The translations under genes and the position numbers were made by a program. The notes beneath the pieces were generated by a model that searched no databases, was not told the DNA's origin, and saw nothing but the letters and a program-made list of their open reading frames with translations. A stretch of 64,000 nt of DNA. Source: Streptomyces noursei (lineage in GTDB: Bacteria; Actinomycetota; Actinomycetes; Streptomycetales; Streptomycetaceae). Shown here in pieces: positions 16,276 through 24,575 of this stretch; the stretch's first letter is position 1, and every line of letters begins with the position of its first letter. The stretch is from positions 195,429 through 259,428 of the forward strand of contig NZ_LWBU01000363.1 of assembly GCF_001646665.1 (NCBI RefSeq). The letters run 5' to 3'.

Positions 16276-19200
16276 CGGATGATCATGCGGGACACTATTG
16301 GTTTCGCGGGCAGCTGGCCGAGCGTTTGAAATCGGACCTGCTCGGTCCCCACGGCGAACATCGCCATGACGTGGAGATACTCCACGACTGGCCCGCGAGC
16401 ACTTACTCCACCGGGGTCCTGTTCCCCCGCGTCGTGGACCCGACGCAGACGGAACATCCCGACCCGGAGACCGCAGAACAGGATCTTGACGATGCTGACT
16501 CCTCTGTAACGGTGGATGAAATACCCGACACAGGCATCGTCCTCACGAAGGTCGCCCGTCCCTCGGCCACCGGTCTCACCTTCGCCGTCGACCCCGCGCG
16601 CAGCCGTCACATCCTTGTGAAGGCGTTCGCCGCCGTGTACGAACCGGTGAACGCCGCAGGCGAATCACTCAAGCCCCAACGTGCCGAACAGCGCAGCACC
16701 CAGCAACCCGACGTGCGCTGGCGCCGCCGTCCCCTGCTGCTCTCACCCACACCCGTGGACGTTCTGGCTGCACCCAACAAAGCGTTGAAACTCGACGAAG
16801 GCCTGTACCTGCACCTGCGGGTCCGTCCTCCTCAGGGGCCTGGCAGAACGATCTCCGTAACTGCCACCCTGATGAACACTCACACCGTGGAGCAGCAGGA
16901 GATCAAGGATCCGAAGTGCTTTTTCCAGGTGGGACTACAGATCACGGTTCCCGACGACAGCCCGGCGCTCGTCGAACGTCCGACAGTCCGCGATCTCGAC
17001 GAAGAGAGCCGACTCGCCCTGCTGCTGCATCGCCATGCCCCCACGTTCGCCGTCGGCCACGGCTGCGCGGCGGACTGGTCCTGGACCCCCGCACCGGTCG
17101 GCCGGCCACAGCGGCACGATGCGCCCGCGGGAGTCTGCTCCGTGTGGACGGAGCACGTCCCCGTTAGCGAGGTCCTCCTCTCCGACTCCAACTCCTCCGT
17201 CCCCGCGACACTCCTGGAGATGGGATACCTCGCCGATGCGCCAAAGCGCGAACTTATTCGCTCCTTGCGCACATTCGTCTCCCTGTACGGGAATTGGATC
17301 GACGACCGCGCCAAGGATGCGGGACTGCTGCGCGACGGAATCTTCAGCGACCCCGCCTACCTGCGCCTGGCCGAGGAACAGCTGGAGCGTTGCCGCATCG
17401 CGCGGCAGCGCATGAACGCCGGGATCGATCTGCTGGAGAACGATCCATGTGCGTTGGAGGCTTTCCGCCTGGCCAACCGCGTCATGGCGCTGCAGCGCGG
17501 CAGAGGTCAATGGATCAAGCGGGAACGTGCCGGCGCGCCCTCGCCCGAGGGCACATGGCGGCCCTTCCAGCTCGGGTTCGTGCTGCTGTGCCTGAACGGC
17601 ATGGCGGACGCAACCCACCCCGACCGGGCCATCGCCGACCTCCTGTGGTTCCCAACCGGTGGTGGCAAGACGGAGGCCTACCTCGGGCTAATCGCCTTCA
17701 CCGTCTTCCACCGGCGTCTGAGTCATGGCGCAGCAGGTGGCGGAGTTACCGTGCTCATGCGGTACACCCTGCGTCTACTCACCCTGCAGCAGTTCGAGCG
17801 GGCGGCCCTGCTGATCTGCGCGATGGAGACCATACGTGCCGAGCAGCCCGAACGTCTGGGAGGAGAGAAGATCTCCATCGGCATGTGGGTGGGGAAGGCC
17901 GCCACACCCAACAGGCTCAAGAATGCCGACAAGGCGCTGAAGAAGCTGGCACGAGGCGAGAAGCTCCACGAGGAAAACCCGGTCCAACTCAAGAACTGCC
18001 CCTGGTGCGGCACCCCTCTCCTGGTCCGCAACCACAAGGTCGACGTGCCCGGGAACCGCATGATCATCCATTGCGATGACCAGACATGTGACTTCTCCTC
18101 CGGGCTCCCCGTACATGTCGTCGACACCGAGCTCTACCGGGTCCGCCCCACACTCGTCATCGCCACCGCAGACAAGTTCGCCCGCATTGCCTGGCGTGAG
18201 GACGTCGCCGCCCTGTTCAACCGGGACGAGGACCGACTCCAGCAGGGCACCCCACCACCCGAGCTCGTCATCCAGGACGAACTCCACCTGATCTCCGGCC
18301 CCCTCGGCACCCTCGCCGGCCTGTACGAAGTGGCCGTGGACATCGCCTGCGCCCACCCGAAGATCATCGCTTCCACCGCGACGATTCGACGAGCCCAAGA
18401 GCAAGGGCGGGCTCTCTTCGGCAGGGATGTAGCTCAGTTCCCGCCGTCCGGCCTGGACGCCCGCGACTCATGGTTCGCCGTCGAGGCCCCCGCTGAACGC
18501 AGGCCCTCACGCCTCTACGTCGGCCTTCTCGCGCCCGGGCTATCCCAAGCGACCCTCCTCATCCGCGCCTACGCGTCCCTTCTTCACACCGCCAAGCACC
18601 TGCCGTTCCCGGACGAGGCCGTACGCGATACCTACTGGACACTGCTCGGATACTTCAACAGTCTGCGACTCCTTGGCGCCGCAGAGCTACAGGTCAACGC
18701 AGACGTCAACGAACGGCTCCGGACACTGGCCATGCGGGACGCGGTGGAGCCGCGGCAGGTCCTACCGACCGAAATCACCAGCCGCGTTCCCTCCAGTGAC
18801 CTTCCAGGACTCCTCGGTGCCCTCGGCCGATCTCTACGGACTGGATCGGCTCTAGATGTGCCGCTGGCGACCAACATCATCTCCGTCGGTGTCGACTTCG
18901 ATCGTCTCGGCCTCATGGCCGTGGCGGGACAGCCGCAGACCACCGCCGAGTACATCCAAGCCACCAGCCGTGTCGGCCGAGCCCACCCCGGTCTCGTCGT
19001 CACCCTGTTTAACGCAGCCCGGTCCCGGGACCTCTCCCACTACGAGAACTTCGTCAGCTACCACTCGGCTCTGTACCGCCAAGTCGAATCGACCAGCGTG
19101 ACGCCGTTCGCGGCCCGCGCCCGTGACAAGGCCCTTCATGCCACGTTCCTCGGCCTCGCCCGCCTGCTGCACCCCGAGCTTCGGAAGAACACAGACGCCA

Positions 19201-19517
19201 AGGATGTGAACAGTTTCACCCATCAGCTCTCCTCGGTTCGGCAGCAGTTGGTGAACCGCATCCAAGCCATCTCGCCCTCAGAGGCCGCCCAGGCAGACGC
19301 GGAGATCCGCGCCTTCGTCCACCACTGGCGCCACCTCGTCGAGACGAACGAGAGGCTGGAGTACGAGGCCGCTTTCGAGTTCAAAGCCGATCCCCGGCGT
19401 AGACCGGACCTCGCCTTGCTCCGCACTCATCAGGACCACGATCTCACCGAGGCCCGTCCCACCCTGTGGAGCCTGCGCGACGTCGACGTCGAGTCCCATC
19501 TGTACCTGGAGAGCTGA
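16272..19517 (+). CDS. drmA: DrmA-like helicase (DISARM-related; defence operon gene 3)
   Basis: A 1,081-residue superfamily 2 helicase resembling DrmA of DISARM. The N-terminus (YWFRGQLAERLKSDLLGP, then PASTYSTGVLFP) matches the start usual for this family. Walker A is FPTGGGKTEAY (about 460-470), the Walker B position reads IQDELHLISGPLG (about 667-679), followed by ASTATIR, and motifs V/VI read VGVDFDRLGL and QATSRVGRAHPG. A zinc-binding set CPWCGT...CDDQTC lies near 576-605, between the helicase lobes. The ATGA overlap with gene 2 and a one-base gap to the DUF1998 gene match the drmA-drmB pairing of known DISARM loci. Confidence 0.85.
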   Translation: MTDDHAGHYWFRGQLAERLKSDLLGPHGEHRHDVEILHDWPASTYSTGVLFPRVVDPTQTEHPDPETAEQDLDDADSSVTVDEIPDTGIVLTKVARPSATGLTFAVDPARSRHILVKAFAAVYEPVNAAGESLKPQRAEQRSTQQPDVRWRRRPLLLSPTPVDVLAAPNKALKLDEGLYLHLRVRPPQGPGRTISVTATLMNTHTVEQQEIKDPKCFFQVGLQITVPDDSPALVERPTVRDLDEESRLALLLHRHAPTFAVGHGCAADWSWTPAPVGRPQRHDAPAGVCSVWTEHVPVSEVLLSDSNSSVPATLLEMGYLADAPKRELIRSLRTFVSLYGNWIDDRAKDAGLLRDGIFSDPAYLRLAEEQLERCRIARQRMNAGIDLLENDPCALEAFRLANRVMALQRGRGQWIKRERAGAPSPEGTWRPFQLGFVLLCLNGMADATHPDRAIADLLWFPTGGGKTEAYLGLIAFTVFHRRLSHGAAGGGVTVLMRYTLRLLTLQQFERAALLICAMETIRAEQPERLGGEKISIGMWVGKAATPNRLKNADKALKKLARGEKLHEENPVQLKNCPWCGTPLLVRNHKVDVPGNRMIIHCDDQTCDFSSGLPVHVVDTELYRVRPTLVIATADKFARIAWREDVAALFNRDEDRLQQGTPPPELVIQDELHLISGPLGTLAGLYEVAVDIACAHPKIIASTATIRRAQEQGRALFGRDVAQFPPSGLDARDSWFAVEAPAERRPSRLYVGLLAPGLSQATLLIRAYASLLHTAKHLPFPDEAVRDTYWTLLGYFNSLRLLGAAELQVNADVNERLRTLAMRDAVEPRQVLPTEITSRVPSSDLPGLLGALGRSLRTGSALDVPLATNIISVGVDFDRLGLMAVAGQPQTTAEYIQATSRVGRAHPGLVVTLFNAARSRDLSHYENFVSYHSALYRQVESTSVTPFAARARDKALHATFLGLARLLHPELRKNTDAKDVNSFTHQLSSVRQQLVNRIQAISPSEAAQADAEIRAFVHHWRHLVETNERLEYEAAFEFKADPRRRPDLALLRTHQDHDLTEARPTLWSLRDVDVESHLYLES

Positions 19518-19518
19518 C

Positions 19519-21354
19519 ATGCCTCGCAGAACCAACCCCGGCACCGCGGCGGCCAGCGACGATCGCAAGCGCCCCTCCATCGGCTCCATCCGGCGTGCCC
19601 AACAGATCACCACGTACGGCGTGGGTGGCCTGCTCGCCGTCGCCGATCAGTCCTACATCGTCAGCGGTCTGGACACCTGGGACGTGACCGGCGAACCCGA
19701 TCTGCGAGACCAGCGCTTGGAACCGATGCTGCACGTCAACGGCTTTCGGCGCCCGCCCGCAGCCCGCGTGGCCACCGGGCGTGGCGTGCGCGTGCGTCGT
19801 TTCCCAGCCACGTACTCGTGCCCCGAGTGCAAGGCACTCAAGGCATTCCGCGACCTCAGCGTGGGACCGGACAACAACCGTTGCGTCCAGTGCTCGACCC
19901 TGCTCGTGCCCTCGCGATTCATGGTGGCCTGCGAAAACGGACACCTCGACGAGTTCCCCTACTGGGACTGGGTCCACGCCGATCCGAAGCGCAAAGGCCT
20001 TCGCCCCACTACATGCTCGCGAGCCACCGCGGAGCTGACACTGGAGACCGACGGTCGCACCGCTAGTCTCCGCGGCATCGTCATCAGTTGTAGCTGCGGG
20101 CAGAAGGCATCGATGGAAGGTGCCTTCGGCAAGATGGCTCTCCGCTCCCTGGGCCTTCGCTGCCACGGGATCCGCCCGTGGCTGGGCCCTAACGCGACAG
20201 AAAGCGGATGCAACCGTCCTCCCCGGACCCTCCAGCGTGGTTCCTCGGCAGCGTGGTTCGCCGACCTGCGGTCCGCCTTGTCCATCCCCCCGTGGCACAC
20301 GAAGTTGATGGAACTCATCGAGGCGTACCGTAGGCACCTCGTCAACAAGAGCGACGAGCGCATCAAGGAGTTCGCAGAGGACGAAGGCTGGCTCACGCCC
20401 AGCGGATACTCCCTCTCCCAGGTGCTACGCACCGTCCGCACCCTTGAGAACGCAGCCCACCCCGAACCCGCAGAGGACGACGAGGACCAGATCCGTTTCG
20501 CCGCCGGCGAGCCACTCCGGCAGGAGGAGTACGAACAGCTCTGCAGGGTCACTGAGGACACGCCTGAGAACAAGCACTTCGTCTGCGAGCCCCCCGAGGA
20601 GGACCCTTCTGACCTCCCCGGCATCGACCGCGTCATGTTGGTCAAACGCCTCCGCGAGGTTCGTGCCCTCACCGGCTTCACCCGCATCCGTCCCCCGCAA
20701 GGCTCGAAGGCCGACCGTGATCGCATCAGCCGCCTGAGCAAGAGCCCAGACCTCGGCTGGCTCCCGGCTATCGACGTCGTCGGCGAGGGCGTCTTCCTCA
20801 CCTTGGACCAAGAGCGACTCCAACAGTGGGAGTCGGCTGTGCTCCGCACCGAGTCCGACAGAACCGAACGCATGCGGGCCGCGCACGAGGACCTGCTCCG
20901 CGAACAGGAGTGGGAGAATCCCCGCTCGCCACTGACGTCGCGCTTCGTTCTTTTGCACACGCTGGCCCATGTGTTGATCAACGAGTGGAGCCTGGACTGC
21001 GGCTATCCCGCAGCGTCTCTACGGGAACGGCTCTACGCCAGCGACGAGATGAGTGGCGTCCTCCTCTACACCGCGACCAGCGACTCGGCGGGCAGCCTGG
21101 GCGGCATCATCGCGCGAGGAGAGATCGCGGAACTGTTGAGAAGCCTGTCATCCGCCCTGGAACGCGCCTCTCGGTGCTCCTCCGACCCCTTGTGCATGGA
21201 GGCCGATGCCAACGGGGTCGGCGGGCTCAACCTAGCCGCCTGCCACGCATGCCTCCTACTGCCCGAAACCAGTTGCGAAATGAACAACACATTCCTCGAT
21301 CGAGCCCCTCTCATCGGAACACCTGGCGGAGACTTCCCCGGCTATTTCGCTTGA
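19519..21354 (+). CDS. drmB: DrmB-like DUF1998 protein (DISARM-related; defence operon gene 4)
   Basis: A 611-residue protein with the DrmB layout. An N-terminal zinc-ribbon region holds CPECKALK and CVQCSTLL (about 101-128), then ENGHLDEFPYWDWVH. The C-terminal DUF1998 domain begins at LLHTLAHVLINEWSLDCGY (about 479), has the GVLLYTATSDSAGSLGGI segment and ends in a cysteine-rich motif (CSSDPLC...CHACLLLPETSC, about 553-590). In DISARM, DrmB associates with DrmA. It is the last gene of the operon; nothing that follows before attR looks like drmC (phospholipase-D-type) or a methyltransferase. Confidence 0.86.
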   Translation: MPRRTNPGTAAASDDRKRPSIGSIRRAQQITTYGVGGLLAVADQSYIVSGLDTWDVTGEPDLRDQRLEPMLHVNGFRRPPAARVATGRGVRVRRFPATYSCPECKALKAFRDLSVGPDNNRCVQCSTLLVPSRFMVACENGHLDEFPYWDWVHADPKRKGLRPTTCSRATAELTLETDGRTASLRGIVISCSCGQKASMEGAFGKMALRSLGLRCHGIRPWLGPNATESGCNRPPRTLQRGSSAAWFADLRSALSIPPWHTKLMELIEAYRRHLVNKSDERIKEFAEDEGWLTPSGYSLSQVLRTVRTLENAAHPEPAEDDEDQIRFAAGEPLRQEEYEQLCRVTEDTPENKHFVCEPPEEDPSDLPGIDRVMLVKRLREVRALTGFTRIRPPQGSKADRDRISRLSKSPDLGWLPAIDVVGEGVFLTLDQERLQQWESAVLRTESDRTERMRAAHEDLLREQEWENPRSPLTSRFVLLHTLAHVLINEWSLDCGYPAASLRERLYASDEMSGVLLYTATSDSAGSLGGIIARGEIAELLRSLSSALERASRCSSDPLCMEADANGVGGLNLAACHACLLLPETSCEMNNTFLDRAPLIGTPGGDFPGYFA

Positions 21355-21592
21355 GTCGTCCGTACACGTGGCAGCGGCTCTGCGACAGCACTCGACGAGT
21401 GTCCCCGTTTCGGTCCGATCGCCATTTGTCCTGGAGGGAGAGCACCGCTTCGCCAGTCACTCCTCCCCGCCGTACAAGAGCGCGTCCGATGAACTGAGGC
21501 GTCTCTCCACCTGTGGCCTATCCGTGGACCCATGAGAGGCTTCAGCCAGCCACCGGGCCTCTGACGTGCTGAAACGCGATAGTCACAAGGGC

Positions 21593-21635
21593 CCTCCGGA
21601 GCCGTGTGCGCAGGTTCGAATCCTGCCGGGGGCAC
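21593..21635 (+). repeat. attR core: second copy of the 43-bp tRNA-Arg 3' end
   Basis: Identical over 43 bases to 5079-5121. It lacks the 5' half of a tRNA, so it is an integration footprint and not a gene. Chromosomal sequence present before integration should resume after it. Confidence 0.93.
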
Positions 21636-21654
21636 TTCACAGGAAGTGCCAAGG

Positions 21655-21692
21655 GACCCCGTGATCAGCGGAAACGCTGGACGCGGGGTCTT
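21655..21692 (+). terminator. Original tRNA-Arg terminator displaced by integration
   Basis: GACCCCG and CGGGGTC enclose CAGCG-GAAA-CGCTG, the same compound hairpin as after the intact tRNA at 5139-5178, followed by TTGTT. It is probably the ancestral terminator of the tRNA, now separated from its gene by the element. Confidence 0.65.
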
Positions 21693-21821
21693 GTTGCATG
21701 CAGGCGTGTGCCACGCCGATCAGCCGCATGACGGGGGCGGCGGCCTATTCGCGGCCTGATCCGGAAGGCATCGACACAAGTCAGGTTCGGGTCTCGGGAC
21801 GACGAACAAGGGGAACAGCGA

Positions 21822-22457
21822 ATGGTTTCGGAAGCTGGGGGAACCTCGACGGAGCCAGGCCGGCCGGTGTGGTTGCTGAATCCGCTGGAGAGCGTCGGCC
21901 CGCTGCAGTTCGGCATGTCCGCCGACGGGGTCAGAGCTGCGCTTCCGGAAGCCTTTGAGCTCAAACATTTCCCAGCTGAACCCTTCTTCCCGGACGTCTA
22001 CGGCCTCCAACTCGGCTTCCACCCATCGGTGCCCGCTGTTTACACGTATTTCAACCGCGTTGATCGGCTCTTCTGCGTGGCAGCGGACGCCGCCCACGGT
22101 CCGCGCGTGACCCTGGACGGACTGGAACTGACCGGCCGCGAGCCGGCCGTGCTCAAAGACACGATCCTGGACCTCTGTTCCTCCGGTGCTCACAGCATGT
22201 CGTACGGACCGCGGGGTAACCCGGGGATCAACGGTGTTGGCATGGTTCTGCGTGTCCAGGACACCGCGAACGGGGTGCTGACCCGGCCGGTGCTGGTGGG
22301 TCGCGACTGGGCCGACCGCTGCACCGACGACTGGGAAGGTGCCATACCGGAGTGCGAGTGGCTGGGCCGTCAATGGCGCGTACACAACGGCTCGGACATA
22401 TGGCCCCCGCCCGGACATGTGACGAAGTGGCCGTCGGCGTGGACTCCCCCGTTCTAG
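21822..22457 (+). CDS. Protein of unknown function
   Basis: 211 residues that I do not recognise. There is no signal peptide or membrane segment. The core LLNPLESVGPLQFGMSADGVRAALPE looks like a small soluble alpha/beta domain, and several tryptophans cluster at the C-terminus. AAGGGG lies about 7 bases before the ATG, and base composition fits a real gene. It stands alone between attR and a degraded third att-like sequence (22665-22694), so it may be cargo of an older, decayed element. Immunity-type or small adaptor roles are possible but not supported by any motif. Confidence 0.6.
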   Translation: MVSEAGGTSTEPGRPVWLLNPLESVGPLQFGMSADGVRAALPEAFELKHFPAEPFFPDVYGLQLGFHPSVPAVYTYFNRVDRLFCVAADAAHGPRVTLDGLELTGREPAVLKDTILDLCSSGAHSMSYGPRGNPGINGVGMVLRVQDTANGVLTRPVLVGRDWADRCTDDWEGAIPECEWLGRQWRVHNGSDIWPPPGHVTKWPSAWTPPF

Positions 22458-22853
22458 TCGTCGTCCGTGTGGGATCGCAGCAGGTGAACGCCAAAGGCCC
22501 CGGACAGATGCAGAGGCCTCGGATCAGGGGTGTCAGGCTACGTTCCCTCGTACACCACGGTCGCCGGGCGCCTTCCGTCTTTACGGCCTATTCGTGGACC
22601 GGGACGGGGCTCGGAATGCCACTCACCGGCGGATGACCTGCAGAGACTCGTGAGGCACACGCGCCCTCCAGAACCGCGTGCGCAGGTTCGAATCATTGGC
22701 CGTTGCAGGTTGCTCGAGTGGTCCCTCTCCGAATGACGAGCCAGACGATGTACTGCCTGCTCGATGCATCCTCACCGAAATGCCGTGCCCAACCAGCGGT
22801 CCAGGGACTCGCCCCCCTGAAGCACACACTGTTACCGCTACCCGTCAGGACTT
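22458..22853. other. Gene-free stretch with att relic
   Basis: About 400 bases with no credible gene. It holds a degraded hairpin (22491-22522, AGGCC/GGCCT arms) after the preceding gene and the third att-like sequence at 22665-22694. Confidence 0.6.
22665..22694 (+). repeat. Degenerate third copy of the att core
   Basis: 27 of 30 bases match tRNA-Arg positions 5079-5108 (differences at the 6th, 9th and 13th base), including GTGCGCAGGTTCGAATC unbroken. Similarity stops there, so the acceptor end is lost. This suggests an older integration at the same site, or a partial tRNA duplication. Confidence 0.65.
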
Positions 22854-23528
22854 TCAGTCTGTTTCCCTGACGTAGCAGCTCGAGTACTTGCTGGAGGAGG
22901 TGAACTTGGGCAGATCATTGCGGAAGAAGTAGATTCCTCGCTCACCCCCTCCGCGCATTTCGGCGGTGGCTCTCTTTGACACAATCAGACAGAAATCTTC
23001 GGTCAACGGCTTGCGATTCCCGGACCGGCTCAGCTGAATGAACCCTTCATATCGGCCGGGCTGAAGCGCCCAACTGTCGTCCTGAAATTGAAACATTGGC
23101 TGCTGAGGCTTGTCCTGACTGACGAGGAATGGGGCCGGGTCGCCAGACCACTCAATCCTGATTTCGTCGGTCTCGAAATCAAAAGTAGGCACCCCATTGC
23201 TCTGCCAGTAGAACTTTGGACTCTGCGACGAGGAGATTGACCCGGTGGGTTTGAGTCGCAAGCGCACGTCACCGATTACCTCGACTTCTTGCGACTTATG
23301 CCTGGTGGATACCGTCGGCTGAAAGTAGATCAAGGTCCCCTTGCCTGCTGGGCCGATTCGCATGAGATGCGGAAGTTTCACCTCAATGGTCGGCTCCTGC
23401 TGGAGCTCGGCCAAGTTGTAGAGCGAAATAGCCAGGGCGACGACAGCAGCAGCTGTAGCCGCCCATGCGTGGATGGAGCCGAACCAGCCCCTTCGCCGCG
23501 GCGTTGCCCCCTCGTCACCATGTGCCAT
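22854..23528 (-). CDS. Membrane-anchored protein of unknown function
   Basis: 224 residues starting MAHGDEGATPRRRGW. One membrane segment (about residues 21-40, WAATAAAVVALAISLYNLA) follows a basic cytoplasmic tail, so the rest should lie outside the membrane. The outer part is rich in beta-type sequence (IEVKLPHLMRIGPAGKGTLI, then alternating strands) and ends SSKYSSCYVRETD. The ATG at 23528 follows AAGGTGAG; a longer frame upstream looks noncoding. Base composition is lower in GC than the core genome. I do not recognise a family; similar small anchored proteins with immunoglobulin-like ectodomains occur in Streptomyces accessory regions. Confidence 0.6.
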   Translation of the reverse strand: MAHGDEGATPRRRGWFGSIHAWAATAAAVVALAISLYNLAELQQEPTIEVKLPHLMRIGPAGKGTLIYFQPTVSTRHKSQEVEVIGDVRLRLKPTGSISSSQSPKFYWQSNGVPTFDFETDEIRIEWSGDPAPFLVSQDKPQQPMFQFQDDSWALQPGRYEGFIQLSRSGNRKPLTEDFCLIVSKRATAEMRGGGERGIYFFRNDLPKFTSSSKYSSCYVRETD

Positions 23529-23898
23529 GTACTCACCTTGGCCCCGAACCGCAGTTCTCAGCCTGCAGTGGTACTCCGTATGGCCACCGGAGCGAACATC
23601 CAGCCGGCGCAGCGACGCCGCACGTCGCATCAAGCACGGAAACGAACGACCCCGCTCGTCCACGACGGGCGGGGCATTGAGAGGCATCTGAGCAAGGTCG
23701 GCGCCATGGCGCTGTCGTCGACGCAACCTGCGAGCATCGGTGGATCACCTCTACCCAATCAGGTCCCGTCACGCCATGGACGGGGGTTGCTGCAGGGCGG
23801 AAGCATGAGCGGGTCCACCGGCCCATCGGGCGAGCGCGGGTGGGGCGACGCGTTGCCTGGGGCGGCCGTCCGGGAGGATCGAAGGTAGGATAGGTAGC
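23529..23898. other. Gene-free stretch between divergent genes
   Basis: About 370 bases that must hold the promoters of the reverse membrane-protein gene and the forward toxin-antitoxin pair. No clear promoter or repeat was seen. Confidence 0.5.
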
Positions 23899-24162
23899 AT
23901 GAGCGAGCCTACCGGCAAGTACTCGATCACCATGCCGCGTGACATCGCCGAGGCCGCCAAGGCCCGCAGTGGGCCGGGCGGGCTGTCGGGCTACGTGGCT
24001 GCGGCCGTCGCCCGGCAGATCGAGCGGGACAATCTCAACGAGCTCATCACCGTGGCCGAGGCCGAACACGGCCCCGTCACGGACGAGGAGATCCAGTCGC
24101 TGCGAGACCAGTTGGCCCGGGCGCGGGTCGAGCAGGCACCGGGTGGAGCGAGCGCCGCGTGA
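23899..24162 (+). CDS. Antitoxin of a PIN-type toxin-antitoxin pair
   Basis: 87 residues. The N-terminus (KYSITMPRDIAEAAKARSGPG) has the strand-helix pattern of ribbon-helix-helix repressors, and the charged C-terminal helix (EEIQSLRDQLARARVEQAP) would wrap the toxin. The toxin start overlaps its stop by four bases (GTGA). Such antitoxins repress their own promoter, which should lie just upstream in the 23.5-23.9 kb gap. The ribosome site is weak (GGTAGC). Confidence 0.8.
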   Translation: MSEPTGKYSITMPRDIAEAAKARSGPGGLSGYVAAAVARQIERDNLNELITVAEAEHGPVTDEEIQSLRDQLARARVEQAPGGASAA

Positions 24163-24575
24163 CCCGGTCGACCGCGGCACCCGGTGGCACCCTCGTGCTG
24201 GACAGCGAGGGGCTGGCCAAAGCCGTGCAACGCGACCGGACGATCACCGGCTGGCTCGCCCTCGCCCGCACCGACGATCTGCGCGTGATCACCTCGGCGG
24301 CCACCTTGGTGGAGGTCGTGCACCCGCGTATCAACCGGCCGGCCCTGGAGTGGACGCTCTCCCGGCTCGTCGTCGAACCGGTCACCGAGCCGATAGCCCG
24401 CCACGCCGCCGGCCTTCTCGCCGACGCCGGTCTGCACGGCCACAAGTACGCCATCGACGCCATGCTTGCCGCCACCGCCCTGGCCGCGCCGGGGCCGGTC
24501 ACGATCCTCACGTCCGACCCCGAAGATCTTACGACCCTGTGCGGTGGTCGAGTCACCGTCATCGCCCTCAGGTGA
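24159..24575 (+). CDS. PIN-domain toxin (VapC-like ribonuclease)
   Basis: 138 residues with the PIN nuclease pattern: an early acidic residue in LVLDSEGLAKAV, then ITSAATLVEVVHPRI, HKYAIDAMLAATAL (acidic centre) and ILTSDPEDLTTL near the end. These would bind Mg2+/Mn2+ and cut RNA, often tRNA. It starts at a GTG overlapping the antitoxin stop and ends 8 bases inside the convergent beta-lactamase relic. It is outside the att-bounded element but within the same accessory zone. Confidence 0.83.
   Translation: MTRSTAAPGGTLVLDSEGLAKAVQRDRTITGWLALARTDDLRVITSAATLVEVVHPRINRPALEWTLSRLVVEPVTEPIARHAAGLLADAGLHGHKYAIDAMLAATALAAPGPVTILTSDPEDLTTLCGGRVTVIALR

Larger units (their letters stand above)
5079..21635. 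mobile_element. 16.5-kb integrated element at tRNA-Arg, a pSAM2-like remnant with defence cargo
   Basis: Bounded by 43-bp direct repeats (attL 5079-5121, attR 21593-21635). The left part holds a GYD-domain gene and, on the reverse strand, rep-xis-int, the usual recombination/replication block of actinomycete integrative and conjugative elements. The right part is one forward operon of four large nucleotide-hydrolysing proteins. No FtsK-like transfer protein, spread genes or Pra/KorSA-type regulator was seen, so conjugation has probably been lost. The integrase is frameshifted, so the element may be locked in place. The cargo genes use more AT-containing codons than the flanking chromosome, consistent with transfer. 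Confidence 0.88.
21355..21821. other. Gene-free stretch around attR
   Basis: About 470 bases with no credible gene. It contains the end of the element, the attR core (21593-21635), a terminator-like hairpin and the leader of the next gene. Reverse-strand frames here that start like PAGFEPAHTAPEG are translations of the tRNA repeat and not proteins. Confidence 0.7.

Noticed and set aside
9662..21354. A complete class 1 or class 2 DISARM system
   Set aside because: No methyltransferase, DrmC, DrmD or DrmE was found within the element; only the DrmA and DrmB calls hold, so the locus is called DISARM-related.
21342..21635. Reverse frame starting PPAGFEPAHTAPEG, and its twin opposite the tRNA (5060-5272)
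   Set aside because: Both are translations of the tRNA-Arg repeat on the wrong strand, a well-known source of false proteins.
22491..22522. Duplicate of the 5281 terminator as evidence for an element end
   Set aside because: Hairpins of the AAGGCCCCGGAC type are frequent terminators in Streptomyces, so the similarity does not prove common origin.
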